Positions 7,264 through 16,890 of a stretch of 64,000 nt of DNA are shown here, piece after piece (the first letter of the stretch is position 1; every line of letters starts with the position of its first letter). This DNA comes from Bradyrhizobium sediminis (lineage in GTDB: Bacteria > Pseudomonadota > Alphaproteobacteria > Rhizobiales > Xanthobacteraceae), in the NCBI RefSeq assembly GCF_018736085.1, contig NZ_CP076134.1:434001-498000 (forward strand). Reading direction: 5' to 3'. The translations under genes and the position numbers were made by a program. The notes beneath the pieces were generated by a model. It did not search any database. It had not been told where the DNA came from and was given only the letters and a program-made list of their open reading frames with translations.

Positions 7264-9906
7264 ATGTCGTCGAAGATCATAGGAAATTACCTGGCGAACT
7301 CCAGCCATCTGGCGTTGGCGATCGGTTCCGCCGCGCTCGTCGGTGTTGCCTTGTCCGCTCCCGCTGCGGCGACCGATTGGACGGGAGCCACGTCCACGGA
7401 CTGGTTCACTGCCGGAAACTGGGACACCGGCGTCGTCCCGACATCGGGCAACGATGCTCTTATCAACACGACGGCGCCAAATCCAACGGCAGTGAACGGG
7501 GCGAATGCGGTCGCCAAGGTCGTATCGGTCGGCGTGACCGGCTCCGGCATGCTGACGATTTCGAACGGCGGTACCCTGAATAGCAACCTGGCCTTGGTGG
7601 GTAACATGGTCGGATCGACCGGCACCGCGACGGTCACCGGCGCGGGCTCGGCCTGGGCGGCCCAAGGCATGGCTGTCGGTTACCATGGTGCGGGCACGCT
7701 GACGGTTTCGAATGGCGGCGCGGTCACCACCTCCGTCTGGGAGGTCTCTATAGGGGACTCTGCAGGTTCTACAGGCGCGGTGACAGTCGACGGCGCGGGC
7801 TCGACCTTGACCGGCAGCGATGTTGTTGTCGGCAACCATGGTGCGGGCACGCTGATGATTTCGAACGGCGGCGCGGTCGCCGCCACCACCTGGACTAGCC
7901 GCTTGGGGAACTCTGCTGGCTCGACCGGCACGGCGACGGTCACCGGCGTGGGCTCGACCTGGACCAACGGCAGCAACCTATATATCGGCGTTGCCGGCAC
8001 CGGCGCGCTGACGATTGCGAATGGCGGCGCGGTATCGGCTGGTGGCATCGTCACCCTTGCCTTCCAGGCGAGTTCCGTCGGCACGCTCAACATCGGCGGC
8101 GCAGCCGGCGCGGCGGCGGTGGCGGCCGGCACGCTCAACGCTGCGACCGTCCAGTTCGGCGCCGGCGCCGGCGCGATCAATTTCAACCACACGAGCACCA
8201 GCTATGCCTTCGCCTCGGCGATCAGCGGTCTCGGCACAATCAACCAGGTCGCCGGCACGACGATCCTGACCGCCGATTCGAGCGGCTTCACCGGCGCAAC
8301 CAATGTGAGCGGCGGCCGGCTGGCCGTGAACGGCTCGCTGGCCAACTCGATTGTGACGGCGTCGGGCGGCGGCATGTTGGGCGGCAATGGCATCGTCGGG
8401 GGCATCGTTGCCAATGCCGGCGGCATCATCGGGCCGGGCAATTCCATCGGTACGCTGAACGTCAACGGCAACGTCGCCTTCGCAGCCGGTTCGACCTATC
8501 AGGTCGAGGTGAACGCGATGGGGCAGTCCGACAAGATCGCCGCATCGGGAACCGCGACGCTGAACGGCGGCACGGTGTCAGTGCTCATCGCACCCGGCGC
8601 CTTCACTCTCGGCGGCCAATACACCATCCTGACGGCAGCCGGCGGCATCAATGGCGCCTTTGCCGGCGCGAGCGCGGCGACCGCGACGCCCTTTCTGGCC
8701 TTGGGCCTGACCTACGATCCCAACAACGTCTATCTCGGTATCAGCCGCAGCAATGTCACCTTCGCCTCGGCGGGATTGACCCCGAACCAGATCGCCACCG
8801 GTGGCGGCGCGGACAGCCTTGCGCTTGGCAGTTCGCTGGTCGGTGCCCTGGCGTATCTCGATCTGACGCAGGCCCGCGGGGCCTTCGACCAGCTCTCCGG
8901 CGAGGTGCATGCCTCGGCCAAGGGAGTGATGGTTGAGGATAGCCGGTTCCTGCGCGAAGCCGCCATGGATCGCCTGCGCGCGGCCTTTGATGGCGTCGGC
9001 GCGGTCTCGATGCCGGTCATGGCCTATGCCGATGGCGAGCCCATGCTTGCGTCCGCCACCACCGACCGCTTCGCGGTCTGGGGCCGCGGCTTCGGTTCCT
9101 GGGGTCAGTGGAACGGCGACGGCAACGCCGCCACCATCAAGCGCGATATCGGCGGCTTCTTCATCGGCGCCGACGGTCTCTTCGCCGACACATGGCGCGT
9201 CGGTGCTGTCAGCGGCTACAGCCGATCGAACTTCCGCGTCGCCGATCGCAACTCCTCCGGCTCCAGCGACAACTATCATGCTGGCCTTTATGGCGGCACG
9301 CAGTGGGGCGATCTCGCCTTCCGCTCCGGCCTCGCCTACACGCGGCACGATATCTCGACCGGTCGCTCCGTTGCTTTCCCGGGCTTCGCCGACACGCTCA
9401 AGGGCGATTACAGCGCCGGCACCACCCAGACCTTCGGCGAACTCGGCTACCGCATCAAGGCTGGGCAGACTCCTCTCGGCAATCTCGCCTTCGAGCCCTT
9501 CGCCAATCTCGCCTATGTCAACCTTTCGACCAATGGGTTCACCGAGAAGGGCGGAGCCGCGGCGCTCACCAGCCAGGGCGACAATACCGGCGTCACCTTC
9601 ACCACGCTCGGCCTTCGGGCCTCGACGGGCTTAACCCTCGGCAATGGTGAGAACATGACCGCGCGCGGCATGCTCGGCTGGCGCCACGCCTTCGGTGACA
9701 CCACACCGGTCTCGACCGTGGCCTTCACGGGCGGATCGCCCTTCAGCATCGCTGGCGTGCCGGTCGCCAGGGACGGCGCCGTCGTCGACCTGGGTCTCGA
9801 TCTCAACCTCACCCGGAACGCCACACTCGGCCTCACCTATGGCGGCCAGTTCGGCTCCGGTGTCACCGACCAGACCGTGCGCGGCAACTTCGCCGTGAGG
9901 TTCTGA
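7264..9906 (+). CDS. Type Va autotransporter with T5SS/PEP-CTERM-type passenger repeats
   Basis: 880 residues from ATG 7264. Residues 1-36 are a signal peptide: basic start, hydrophobic A-L-A-I-G-S-A-A-L-V-G-V-A-L core, cut near SAPAAA. The passenger is Gly/Thr/Ser/Ala-rich and contains about five repeats of the form G-x-G-T-L-T-I-S-N-G-G-A-V ... G-S-T-G-T-A-T-V-T-G-x-G-S-T-W, the repeat seen in T5SS/PEP-CTERM-associated proteins, which predicts a right-handed beta-helix. Residues ~610-880 form the autotransporter beta-barrel, opening F-A-V-W-G-R-G-F-G-S-W-G and ending in the outer-membrane signature phenylalanine (FAVRF). No protease motif or RGD was seen; a role in adhesion or surface structure is the usual expectation. 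Confidence 0.92.
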   Translation: MSSKIIGNYLANSSHLALAIGSAALVGVALSAPAAATDWTGATSTDWFTAGNWDTGVVPTSGNDALINTTAPNPTAVNGANAVAKVVSVGVTGSGMLTISNGGTLNSNLALVGNMVGSTGTATVTGAGSAWAAQGMAVGYHGAGTLTVSNGGAVTTSVWEVSIGDSAGSTGAVTVDGAGSTLTGSDVVVGNHGAGTLMISNGGAVAATTWTSRLGNSAGSTGTATVTGVGSTWTNGSNLYIGVAGTGALTIANGGAVSAGGIVTLAFQASSVGTLNIGGAAGAAAVAAGTLNAATVQFGAGAGAINFNHTSTSYAFASAISGLGTINQVAGTTILTADSSGFTGATNVSGGRLAVNGSLANSIVTASGGGMLGGNGIVGGIVANAGGIIGPGNSIGTLNVNGNVAFAAGSTYQVEVNAMGQSDKIAASGTATLNGGTVSVLIAPGAFTLGGQYTILTAAGGINGAFAGASAATATPFLALGLTYDPNNVYLGISRSNVTFASAGLTPNQIATGGGADSLALGSSLVGALAYLDLTQARGAFDQLSGEVHASAKGVMVEDSRFLREAAMDRLRAAFDGVGAVSMPVMAYADGEPMLASATTDRFAVWGRGFGSWGQWNGDGNAATIKRDIGGFFIGADGLFADTWRVGAVSGYSRSNFRVADRNSSGSSDNYHAGLYGGTQWGDLAFRSGLAYTRHDISTGRSVAFPGFADTLKGDYSAGTTQTFGELGYRIKAGQTPLGNLAFEPFANLAYVNLSTNGFTEKGGAAALTSQGDNTGVTFTTLGLRASTGLTLGNGENMTARGMLGWRHAFGDTTPVSTVAFTGGSPFSIAGVPVARDGAVVDLGLDLNLTRNATLGLTYGGQFGSGVTDQTVRGNFAVRF

Positions 9907-10123
9907 GGTGATCATGAATCAAGATATCATCGCTCAAGTCTTATCAAACGGCTGATACCAAAACCGAACTGAAAACTTCAGACATAGCGCGAAAGGCACG
10001 AGCATTTGCTCTCTTGATTTCCTGCGTCGCGACAGATCAAGGCGCGAGCGCGAAGAAACCAGGCGATTAGGCATATCTACTGTCGCGGTTTGGGTAACGC
10101 GCAGCCCCTCATGGAGTTGGACG
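9907..10123. other. 217-bp gap, no gene seen
   Basis: It lies between the autotransporter stop and the end of the convergent metal-efflux operon. No reading frame or hairpin with a T-run was found. Confidence 0.5.
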
Positions 10124-10459
10124 TCAGTTTTCCGTTTCGTCCTCGTGGTCCTCAATCACACCAAACTCCACGACCGGCGTGATCCAATAGACGAGTCTCG
10201 TTCCCGCAAAGGCCGTCTTGAGCCGGGCGAGCAATCGCGCGGCGTCCTGCCGTTCCAGAATGGTCCGCACCAGCACCTCGTCGGCGTGACCTTTGACCTG
10301 CTCGGTCGTCGAATGCAGCTGTACCGTCGGGCCGTGACCGGCGCCGTCGGAGGCCGTGAATCCGGATACCAGGTCGCGCTGCTCGCTGAGATAATCGAAC
10401 AGCTCCTCGCGAAGCGTGCGAGCGGCGATCAGTGTCAGGCAAACAGGCTCAGTCGTCAT
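10124..10459 (-). CDS. DUF3240 family protein of a heavy-metal RND operon
   Basis: 111 residues. It matches the DUF3240 pattern: C-L-T-L-I-A start, S-G-F-T-A-S-D-G-A-G-H-G in the first third, E-Q-V-K-G in the middle and L-V-Y-W-I-T-P-V near the end. This small cytoplasmic family is almost always found beside CzcA/CusA-type pumps; I know of no settled biochemical role. The ferredoxin-like alpha/beta alternation resembles PII-type small regulators. Its ATG overlaps the end of the pump gene by four bases (10456-10459), so it is translationally coupled as the last gene of the operon. Confidence 0.85.
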   Translation of the reverse strand: MTTEPVCLTLIAARTLREELFDYLSEQRDLVSGFTASDGAGHGPTVQLHSTTEQVKGHADEVLVRTILERQDAARLLARLKTAFAGTRLVYWITPVVEFGVIEDHEDETEN

Positions 10460-13400
10460 TTGGTCCCCTTCGCGACGCTGCCGAAGCGGCGATAAAGGAT
10501 CGGCAGAAGGATCAGCGTCAACAGCGTCGACGACAGCAACCCGCCGATTACCACGATCGCCAGCGGCTTCTGGATTTCCGATCCGGGGCCGGAAGCGAAC
10601 AGCAGCGGGATCAGTCCGAGCGCGGTAATGCTGGCGGTCATCAGCACCGGCCGAAGCCGGCGTTTGGCGCCCTCCACGACGATGCGATCCTCCGGGATGC
10701 CACGGGCGCGCAGCTGGTTGAAGTAGGAGACCAGCACCACGCCGTTCAACACGGCGATGCCGAGCAGCGCGATGAATCCAACTGAGGCCGGAACCGACAG
10801 GTACTCGCCCGTCAACACCAGCGCAAAGACCCCGCCGATCAGAGCGAAGGGGATATTCACCAGGACCATCAGCGCCTGGCGGATCGATCCGAACGTGGTG
10901 AAGAGCAGAACGAAGATGAGTCCAATGGCAACCGGCACCACGACCGACAAACGCGCAGCGGCGCGTTGCTGGTTTTCGAACTGGCCGCCCCAGGTCAGCC
11001 GATAGCCCTGCGGCAGCGCCAGTTCTGCCGCCACCTTCTGCTGTGCAGCCTCGACGAAGCCGACCATGTCGCGCCCTCGGACATTGGTCCGAACCACGCT
11101 CATTCGGGCGCCGTCCTCGCGGTCTATCTTGACGGGACCGTCGACCCGATGAATGCGGGCAACCTGGGAGAGCGCCACGTGCTGCCCCGACGCCAACGTC
11201 AGGGGCAGATTGGCCAGCAAGGTAGGCGCCTCGCGGGTCTTCTCGCTGCCGCGAACCAGGATCGGGGTGCGGCGTCCGTCTTCCAGCGCCGTGCCGATGG
11301 TCCGGCCCTCGATCTGGGTGCGCAGCGAGGCGGCAATCGCATCCACCGCCAGACCGAGACGGCCCGCCTCCAGCCGATTCACCGCGACCGTATAATACTG
11401 CGCGCCTTCGTTGAGCGTGGTGTATACGTCCTCGGCGCCATCGATGCCGGACAGGATCGCGGACAGTTTGCTTGCGATCTCGTTGAGCCTGGCGATGTCA
11501 GGACCGAAGATCTTGATTGCGACGTCGCCGCGCACGCCGCTGATCATCTCCTGGACACGCATGTCGATCGGTTGCGTGAAGCCGAGTGACAGTCCCGGAA
11601 AGTCATTGAGCACCTCGCGAAGCTGCCGAATGAGAGCGGGCTTGTCGGCGGTCTTTCTTTCCTCCTGCGGTTTCAGGACCAGAAACGTGTCGGTCTGATT
11701 GAGCCCCATCGGGTCGAGGCCGAGTTCGTCCGATCCGGTTCGGGCGATGATTCCCGCGACGTCGGGTACCCTTGCGAGAATCGCGGCCTGAAGCCTTGCG
11801 TTGATCGCATTGGCTTGATCGAGATTGACGGACGGAATGGCTTCGACACTGACGATGATGTCGCCTTCGTCCATGGTCGGCATGAAGGTCTTGCCGAGCT
11901 GGGTGTAGGCAAAGCCCGCCGCAACGAGGGCCGCCACTGCCGCGGCCATCACCTTGCGCTCATTGGCCAGTGCCCAGCCAAGCGCGGGCGCATAGCCGCG
12001 TGAGGCCAGGCGGATCAGCCAGGGTTCCCGGTGCGGAGCCGCCTTGAGAAGAAACGAGGTCGCTACCGGAATGACCGTGAGCGCCAGCAACAGCGAGCCG
12101 GCCAGCGCAAAGATGATGGCGAGCGCCACGGGGATGAACAGCTTTCCCTCGAGGCCCTGCAGCGCAAGCAGCGGCACAAAGACAATGATGATGATGAGCA
12201 CGCCGGTTGAAACCGGCTCCAGCACCTCGCAGACCGACCGGAACACGATATGGACGAGCGGCGTCGTCTTTCCGTCCGGATCCTTGCTGAGATTTCCAAC
12301 GATGTTTTCGACCACCACCACCAGCGCGTCGATCAGCATGCCGATGGCGATCGCGAGGCCGCCCAGGCTCATCAGGTTGGCCGACATGCCGACCGCGCGC
12401 ATGACGATCAGTGCGATCATGATCGCAAGCGGCAGGCTGAGCGCGATCACCAGCGAGGCCCGCCAGTTGCCGAGAAACAGCAACAGCAGGACGATGACCA
12501 GAACCGTGGCTTCGCCCAATGCCCGGACCACGGTTCCGACGGCGCGGCCGACCAGCCGGCTGCGGTCGTAAAACACGTTGATGGAAACGCTCTTCGGCAG
12601 CGAAGGCTGCAGTTCCTGCAGGCGCTGGCGGACGTCGCGCACGAGCTGGCCGGCATTGGCGCCGCGCAAGCCGAGCACGAGTCCTTCGACCGTTTCGCCG
12701 CGGCCGTCAATCGTGACGGCGCCATAGCGCGTCAGCGAGCCCACCTGGACGCGGGCTATATCGTTGACCCGGATTGGAACGCCGTCCCTGGTGTCGACCA
12801 CGATCGCCTTGATGTCATCGATCGAGCGGATGCTGCCCTCGATGCGGACGAGTGCGCTGTCTTCGCCCTGGTTGACGCGGCCGGCGCCGTCATTGCGGCT
12901 GTTGGTCTCGATCGCTCGCCGGAACAGGTCATACGAAATGCCGCGTGCCGCGAGGGCATCGCTGATCGGGACGATCTCGAAGGCGCGGACATGACCGCCG
13001 AGCGAGTTGACGTCGGCGACCCCCGGAACGGTTCGCAGCGCCGGGCGGATCACCCAATCGAGCAGGCTTCGCCGCTCCGCCAGCGAGAGATCGGGACTGT
13101 CGATCGTAAACATGAACATTTCGCCGAGCGGGCTTGTGATCGGAGCAAGCCCGCCGGTCACGCCATCCGGAAGATCGCGCGCGATATTGGACAGGCGTTC
13201 CGAGACCTGGTTGCGCGCCCAGTAGATGTCGGTGCCGTCTTCGAAATCGACGGTGATGTCGGCGAGCGCGTACTTTGTCGTCGAGCGAAGGATCTTCTTG
13301 TTGGGCAATCCCAGCAATTCAAGCTCGATCGGAACCGTGATCCGCTGTTCGACCTCCTCCGGCGTGAGGCCCGGCGCTTTCATGATGATTTTCACCTGCA

Positions 13401-13536
13401 CGGGTGAGACGTCGGGAAACGCGTCGATCGGCAGACCAGGCAGAACGACGAAGCCCGCGCCGATCAGCAGCAGGACGCTCAAGCCGACGAACATGCGCTG
13501 CGAAAGCGCGAATGCGACCAAGCGCGCGAGCATCAC
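10456..13536 (-). CDS. CzcA/CusA-type heavy-metal efflux RND transporter
   Basis: 1026 residues, normal for HME-RND inner-membrane pumps. It has an N-terminal helix, a large periplasmic loop, helices 2-6, a cytoplasmic break, a second loop and helices 8-12. The helix-4 proton-relay region reads A-I-A-I-G-M-L-I-D-A-L-V-V-V-V-E-N near residue 400, keeping the Asp and the E-N pair. The P-G-L-T-P-E-E-V-E-Q-R segment near residue 55 is typical of the HME subfamily. It would move a divalent or monovalent metal from periplasm or cytoplasm outward with an adaptor and outer-membrane channel. The metal cannot be deduced securely. Its start overlaps the adaptor stop by four bases. Confidence 0.93.
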   Translation of the reverse strand: MMLARLVAFALSQRMFVGLSVLLLIGAGFVVLPGLPIDAFPDVSPVQVKIIMKAPGLTPEEVEQRITVPIELELLGLPNKKILRSTTKYALADITVDFEDGTDIYWARNQVSERLSNIARDLPDGVTGGLAPITSPLGEMFMFTIDSPDLSLAERRSLLDWVIRPALRTVPGVADVNSLGGHVRAFEIVPISDALAARGISYDLFRRAIETNSRNDGAGRVNQGEDSALVRIEGSIRSIDDIKAIVVDTRDGVPIRVNDIARVQVGSLTRYGAVTIDGRGETVEGLVLGLRGANAGQLVRDVRQRLQELQPSLPKSVSINVFYDRSRLVGRAVGTVVRALGEATVLVIVLLLLFLGNWRASLVIALSLPLAIMIALIVMRAVGMSANLMSLGGLAIAIGMLIDALVVVVENIVGNLSKDPDGKTTPLVHIVFRSVCEVLEPVSTGVLIIIIVFVPLLALQGLEGKLFIPVALAIIFALAGSLLLALTVIPVATSFLLKAAPHREPWLIRLASRGYAPALGWALANERKVMAAAVAALVAAGFAYTQLGKTFMPTMDEGDIIVSVEAIPSVNLDQANAINARLQAAILARVPDVAGIIARTGSDELGLDPMGLNQTDTFLVLKPQEERKTADKPALIRQLREVLNDFPGLSLGFTQPIDMRVQEMISGVRGDVAIKIFGPDIARLNEIASKLSAILSGIDGAEDVYTTLNEGAQYYTVAVNRLEAGRLGLAVDAIAASLRTQIEGRTIGTALEDGRRTPILVRGSEKTREAPTLLANLPLTLASGQHVALSQVARIHRVDGPVKIDREDGARMSVVRTNVRGRDMVGFVEAAQQKVAAELALPQGYRLTWGGQFENQQRAAARLSVVVPVAIGLIFVLLFTTFGSIRQALMVLVNIPFALIGGVFALVLTGEYLSVPASVGFIALLGIAVLNGVVLVSYFNQLRARGIPEDRIVVEGAKRRLRPVLMTASITALGLIPLLFASGPGSEIQKPLAIVVIGGLLSSTLLTLILLPILYRRFGSVAKGTK

Positions 13537-14681
13537 TCGCCGGCTCCGAGCCGCAGCAAGATCCCCCGCAAGGCAGAGATGCCGCTGACGGCCACTTCAT
13601 CCTTGTCCGTGATCGCGCCCGCGACCACGACATGGTCCTGATCCTCGGCCAGCAGCGTCACGGGAACCAGACGAAATCCATCCTCGGTCGCAACGAAGAC
13701 CGATGTCGCTTCCCCGCGCCGGACCAGCGCGCTGTAGGGGATTTCCCAGGCACTTTCGCCGGCGGAAAGAAAGCCGATCCGTGCCGCGGCGGTCTGCCCG
13801 GGGCGCAGCTCACCGGTATTCGGCACTTCCGCCCGCACCAGAATGGTTTGGGTCGCAGCGTCAGTCGTCTCCGAAACCAGTATGACCTGGCCCGGGGTGG
13901 CGTAGCCGTCGATTTCCACCCGCGCGCCCGGCCGGATGGCGCGGACGCTCGATGCCGGAATCGCAATTTCGGCCCACAATGCCGACAATCGTGCGAGCTT
14001 GACCAGCGGTGCCGATTGCTCCACCCGCTGGCCCGGGGAGACCACGATTTCAACCACCGTTGCCGGCTGCGGTGCCGCCACAGAAAGTGTCGCCGTAATC
14101 GCAGTCTCGCCGGTCAGGCGCGAAATCGCCGCATCAGAGAGGCCGCTGAGCCGAAGCATTTGCCGTCGTTCCGCCACCGCAATGCTTGCCTGCCGGGCTT
14201 CGGTTTGGCTGGTTTCCAGAACGCGCAGCGGCACCGCCTTCGCTTCAAACAGTTCGGTGTTGCGTTTGAGCTGCTGGGCGGCAAGAACCTCCTGCGCAAA
14301 GGCATGCAGGTATTCCCGCTGCAGCGATACAAAGCCCGGACTCTCGAGCGTGACCAGCGGCTGGCCGGAGTTGACCCGGTCGCCTCGCGCCACCGAAAGA
14401 TTGGTGACCATGCCGGCCTGGGGAGCGCTCACGACCCACAATTGGGGGGTGGGGATGACGATCTGGGCGGGATAGGGCAGCGTCTGATCGGTTCGGCTCG
14501 AGACCGGATGGGTGACGCGAACGCCCAGGGTTTGGGCCTGCGCGGGACTGAGCTTCACCGCGTCCTCGGCCATCAAAACGGATGGAAGGCCCATGAACGC
14601 GAGTGCGAGCATGGCTCGCGCCGGGCTCTGCCAAGAGCGCAGACACAAGCTCGCCTGGCGGAGATGCATCATCAGTTCCAT
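13533..14681 (-). CDS. RND efflux periplasmic adaptor (CzcB/CusB-like)
   Basis: 382 residues. An N-terminal hydrophobic stretch ending M-G-L-P-S-V-L-M-A suggests a signal peptide. It is followed by a beta-barrel/lipoyl arrangement: V-V-S-A-P-Q-A-G-M-V-T-N-L-S-V-A-R-G-D-R-V is the first lipoyl half and P-A-T-V-V-E-I-V-V-S-P-G-Q-R-V the second, with a helical hairpin between. It is the membrane-fusion partner of the downstream pump, and the genes overlap by four bases. No outer-membrane factor (CzcC/TolC type) is next to it on either side, so the channel must be supplied from elsewhere. Several close ATGs exist at the 5' end; I chose the furthest, with moderate certainty. Confidence 0.88.
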   Translation of the reverse strand: MELMMHLRQASLCLRSWQSPARAMLALAFMGLPSVLMAEDAVKLSPAQAQTLGVRVTHPVSSRTDQTLPYPAQIVIPTPQLWVVSAPQAGMVTNLSVARGDRVNSGQPLVTLESPGFVSLQREYLHAFAQEVLAAQQLKRNTELFEAKAVPLRVLETSQTEARQASIAVAERRQMLRLSGLSDAAISRLTGETAITATLSVAAPQPATVVEIVVSPGQRVEQSAPLVKLARLSALWAEIAIPASSVRAIRPGARVEIDGYATPGQVILVSETTDAATQTILVRAEVPNTGELRPGQTAAARIGFLSAGESAWEIPYSALVRRGEATSVFVATEDGFRLVPVTLLAEDQDHVVVAGAITDKDEVAVSGISALRGILLRLGAGE

Positions 14682-14904
14682 GTATTGGCGATCGAGCGAA
14701 ATCGGGCTTTCGTCGGGAGGTGGCTTATTCCGGTCCGCCCCTGCAGCCGTTGATTTGTGTCAATCAAGTCGGCCAGTTGTGGGCCGTGCGAACTACTATG
14801 TCCATGAGGGCTGACAGGATGCTGTTGAACCATGTCAGCTGATTGTCAGCTATGTCTTTTTCCGATTCGACTGGGCCGGTCTGTTGGCTTCCCGGCCGCG
14901 GCGT

Positions 14905-15600
14905 TCACCGTGATCCGCCGCCGGTCCGCCTGCGCTTGGCGGGTGCCGCCGCCGCCCGCTTTCTTGCCGGTTTCGCGGCAAGCCCCTCGGTGAGCCGGAG
15001 CGCGAATTCTTTGGCGATGGCTTCCGCCGACAGTTCACCGCCGGGCTGGAACCAGTGGCCGATCCAGTTCAGGGATCCCGCGATCATGAAAGCGGTCATC
15101 TTGGGGTCGCACGGCTTGATCGAGCCGTCCGCCATTCCTTCCGCGATGTACTTGCGGAACGTCCGGTCGATGCCTCGCTTGGCGGCGCGGACGACCCGGC
15201 TGTTCTTCTCGCTGAGATCGCGCGGGTCGAACCGCACCAGGCTGGCGCCGTAGTCGGTCGCCATGTTCTCGGCATAGGCGCGCACCAGTCTGCGAAGCTT
15301 GACGAGACCGTTGTCGCCGCTGGCATTGATCTCGGCGATGAAGTCGTCGACCTGCTCCTGCCCGATCGCCCAGCATTCGAACAGGATCTCTTCCTTGCTG
15401 CGAAAGTAGTTGTAGAGCGCGGGCTTGGTGATGTTCAGCCGCTCGGCCACCTCGTTCAGGGTCGCGCGATGATAGCCCTGCTCGAGAAACAGCTGCACCG
15501 CGGTCCGCAGCACGGCATCGCGCTTCTCGTCGCGGGCGCGGCGGCGGCTCTCGAACGGCATCCAGGGCGAAGAATCGGAAGGCAGGTCCCGCGCGTCCAT
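14905..15600 (-). CDS. TetR-family regulator of an acyl-CoA catabolic operon
   Basis: 231 residues. HTH at about residues 25-75: A-V-L-R-T-A-V-Q-L-F-L-E-Q-G-Y-H-R-A-T-L, then L-N-I-T-K-P-A-L-Y-N-Y-F-R-S-K-E-E. The first ~20 residues are poorly conserved; an ATG at 15561 is an alternative start. The C-terminus is an unusual Arg/Lys/Ala tail. It diverges from a six-gene fatty-acid/side-chain degradation operon, and a palindromic site with half-site ATTACCC lies 47 bp upstream of its start. The role as a CoA-thioester-responsive repressor is inferred from this arrangement, which is common for TetR proteins beside beta-oxidation genes. Confidence 0.9.
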   Translation of the reverse strand: MDARDLPSDSSPWMPFESRRRARDEKRDAVLRTAVQLFLEQGYHRATLNEVAERLNITKPALYNYFRSKEEILFECWAIGQEQVDDFIAEINASGDNGLVKLRRLVRAYAENMATDYGASLVRFDPRDLSEKNSRVVRAAKRGIDRTFRKYIAEGMADGSIKPCDPKMTAFMIAGSLNWIGHWFQPGGELSAEAIAKEFALRLTEGLAAKPARKRAAAAPAKRRRTGGGSR

Positions 15601-15646
15601 ATCGATTTCCGGCCGCCTCGCGTTGACTCGATCGTATCCGACGTAT

Positions 15647-15681
15647 ATTACCCACGGGTAATAAAAAGTCCAACGGGTAAT
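15647..15681. promoter_or_regulatory. Probable TetR operator: ATTACCC-N2-GGGTAAT plus an extra half-site
   Basis: 15647-15662 is a perfect inverted repeat with 7-bp arms and a 2-bp spacer. A further GGGTAAT half-site follows at 15675-15681, one to two helical turns further along, ending 15 bp before the thiolase ATG. The site sits between divergent starts and would cover the operon promoter or its leader. Confidence 0.8.
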
Positions 15682-15695
15682 TTACGGAGGGTCCG

Positions 15696-16880
15696 ATGTC
15701 ATCTCGCGCCTATGTTGCCGGTGTCGGCATGATCCCGTTCGTCAAGCCCGGCGCCAACGAGCCGTATCATGTGATGGGCGCCGAGGCGGCCAGGCTCGCG
15801 CTCGGCGATGCCGGCCTCGACTACGGCCAGATCCAGCAGGCCTATGTCGGCTACGTCTACGGCGATTCCACCTGCGGGCAGCGCGCGCTGTACCCGGTGG
15901 GGATGACCGGCATCCCGATCGTCAACGTCAACAACAATTGCTCGACCGGCTCGACCGCGCTGTTCCTCGCGCGTCAGGCCATCGAATCGGGTGCCGCCGA
16001 TTGCGTGCTGGCGCTCGGGTTCGAGCAGATGAAGCCCGGTGCGTTGGGTGCGGTGTTCACCGACCGGCCGAGCGCGTTCGACGATTTCGACTCCGCTGCG
16101 GACAAGCTGGTCGACGCCCCCGGCGTCCCGCTGGCGCTGCGCTATTTCGGCGGCGCCGGCCTCAGCCACATGAACAAGTACGGCACGCCGCTGGAGTCCT
16201 TCGCCAAGGTCCGCGCCAAGGCGAGCCGTCACGCCAAAAACAATCCGCTGGCGCTGTTCCGCAAGGAAGTCACCGCCGACGACGTGATGAAGGATCAGGT
16301 GATCTGGCCGGGCGTGATGACGCGGCTGATGGCCTGTCCGCCGACCTGCGGCGGCGCGGCCGCTATTCTGGTGTCGGAGAAATTCGCCAGCCAGCATGGC
16401 CTGCGCAAGGACGTCCGGATCGCCGCGCAGGCGATGACCACCGACACGCCGTCGACCTTCGGCGCAAGCGACATGATGCAGGTCGTCGGCTTCGACATGG
16501 CGCGCGACGCCGCCAGCAAGGTGTATGAAGCCGCGGGCATCGGCCCTGGGGATCTCGACGTGGTCGAGTTGCACGATTGCTTCGCCCAGAACGAGTTGAT
16601 CACCTACGAAGCCCTGGGTCTCTGTCCCGAGGGCGGCGCGGCGCAATTCATCGATGATGGCGACAATACCTATGGCGGCAGAATCGTCACCAATCCTTCC
16701 GGCGGCCTGCTGTCGAAGGGCCATCCGCTCGGCGCGACCGGACTGGCGCAATGCTACGAGCTGACGCGTCAATTGCGCGGAACGGCCGCGGCCACCCAGG
16801 TCGACGGCGCGCGGTTGGGATTGCAGCACAATCTCGGCCTTGGCGGTGCTTGCGTAGTGACTTTGTACGAGCGCGCGTGA
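15696..16880 (+). CDS. Thiolase-family lipid-transfer protein / acetyl-CoA acetyltransferase (SCP2-like)
   Basis: 394 residues. Thiolase fold of the SCPx/SCP2-thiolase kind: nucleophile Cys at residue 82 in N-V-N-N-N-C-S-T-G-S, a second active-site segment E-L-H-D-C-F-A-Q-N-E near residue 290, G-H-P-L-G-A-T-G near residue 343, and a C-terminal G-G-A-C-V loop. It would cleave a 3-ketoacyl-CoA (often branched or steroid-like in this subfamily) to acetyl- or propionyl-CoA. First gene of the operon, preceded by a good ACGGAGGG ribosome-binding site and a palindromic operator. The frame is complete. Confidence 0.9.
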   Translation: MSSRAYVAGVGMIPFVKPGANEPYHVMGAEAARLALGDAGLDYGQIQQAYVGYVYGDSTCGQRALYPVGMTGIPIVNVNNNCSTGSTALFLARQAIESGAADCVLALGFEQMKPGALGAVFTDRPSAFDDFDSAADKLVDAPGVPLALRYFGGAGLSHMNKYGTPLESFAKVRAKASRHAKNNPLALFRKEVTADDVMKDQVIWPGVMTRLMACPPTCGGAAAILVSEKFASQHGLRKDVRIAAQAMTTDTPSTFGASDMMQVVGFDMARDAASKVYEAAGIGPGDLDVVELHDCFAQNELITYEALGLCPEGGAAQFIDDGDNTYGGRIVTNPSGGLLSKGHPLGATGLAQCYELTRQLRGTAAATQVDGARLGLQHNLGLGGACVVTLYERA

Positions 16881-16890
16881 GGCAGCAGAC

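Noticed and set aside
3541..9906. Genomic island integrated at tRNA-Ser
   Set aside because: The exporter/TetR, AraC and autotransporter genes follow the tRNA, but I found no integrase and no second copy of the tRNA 3' end in the window.
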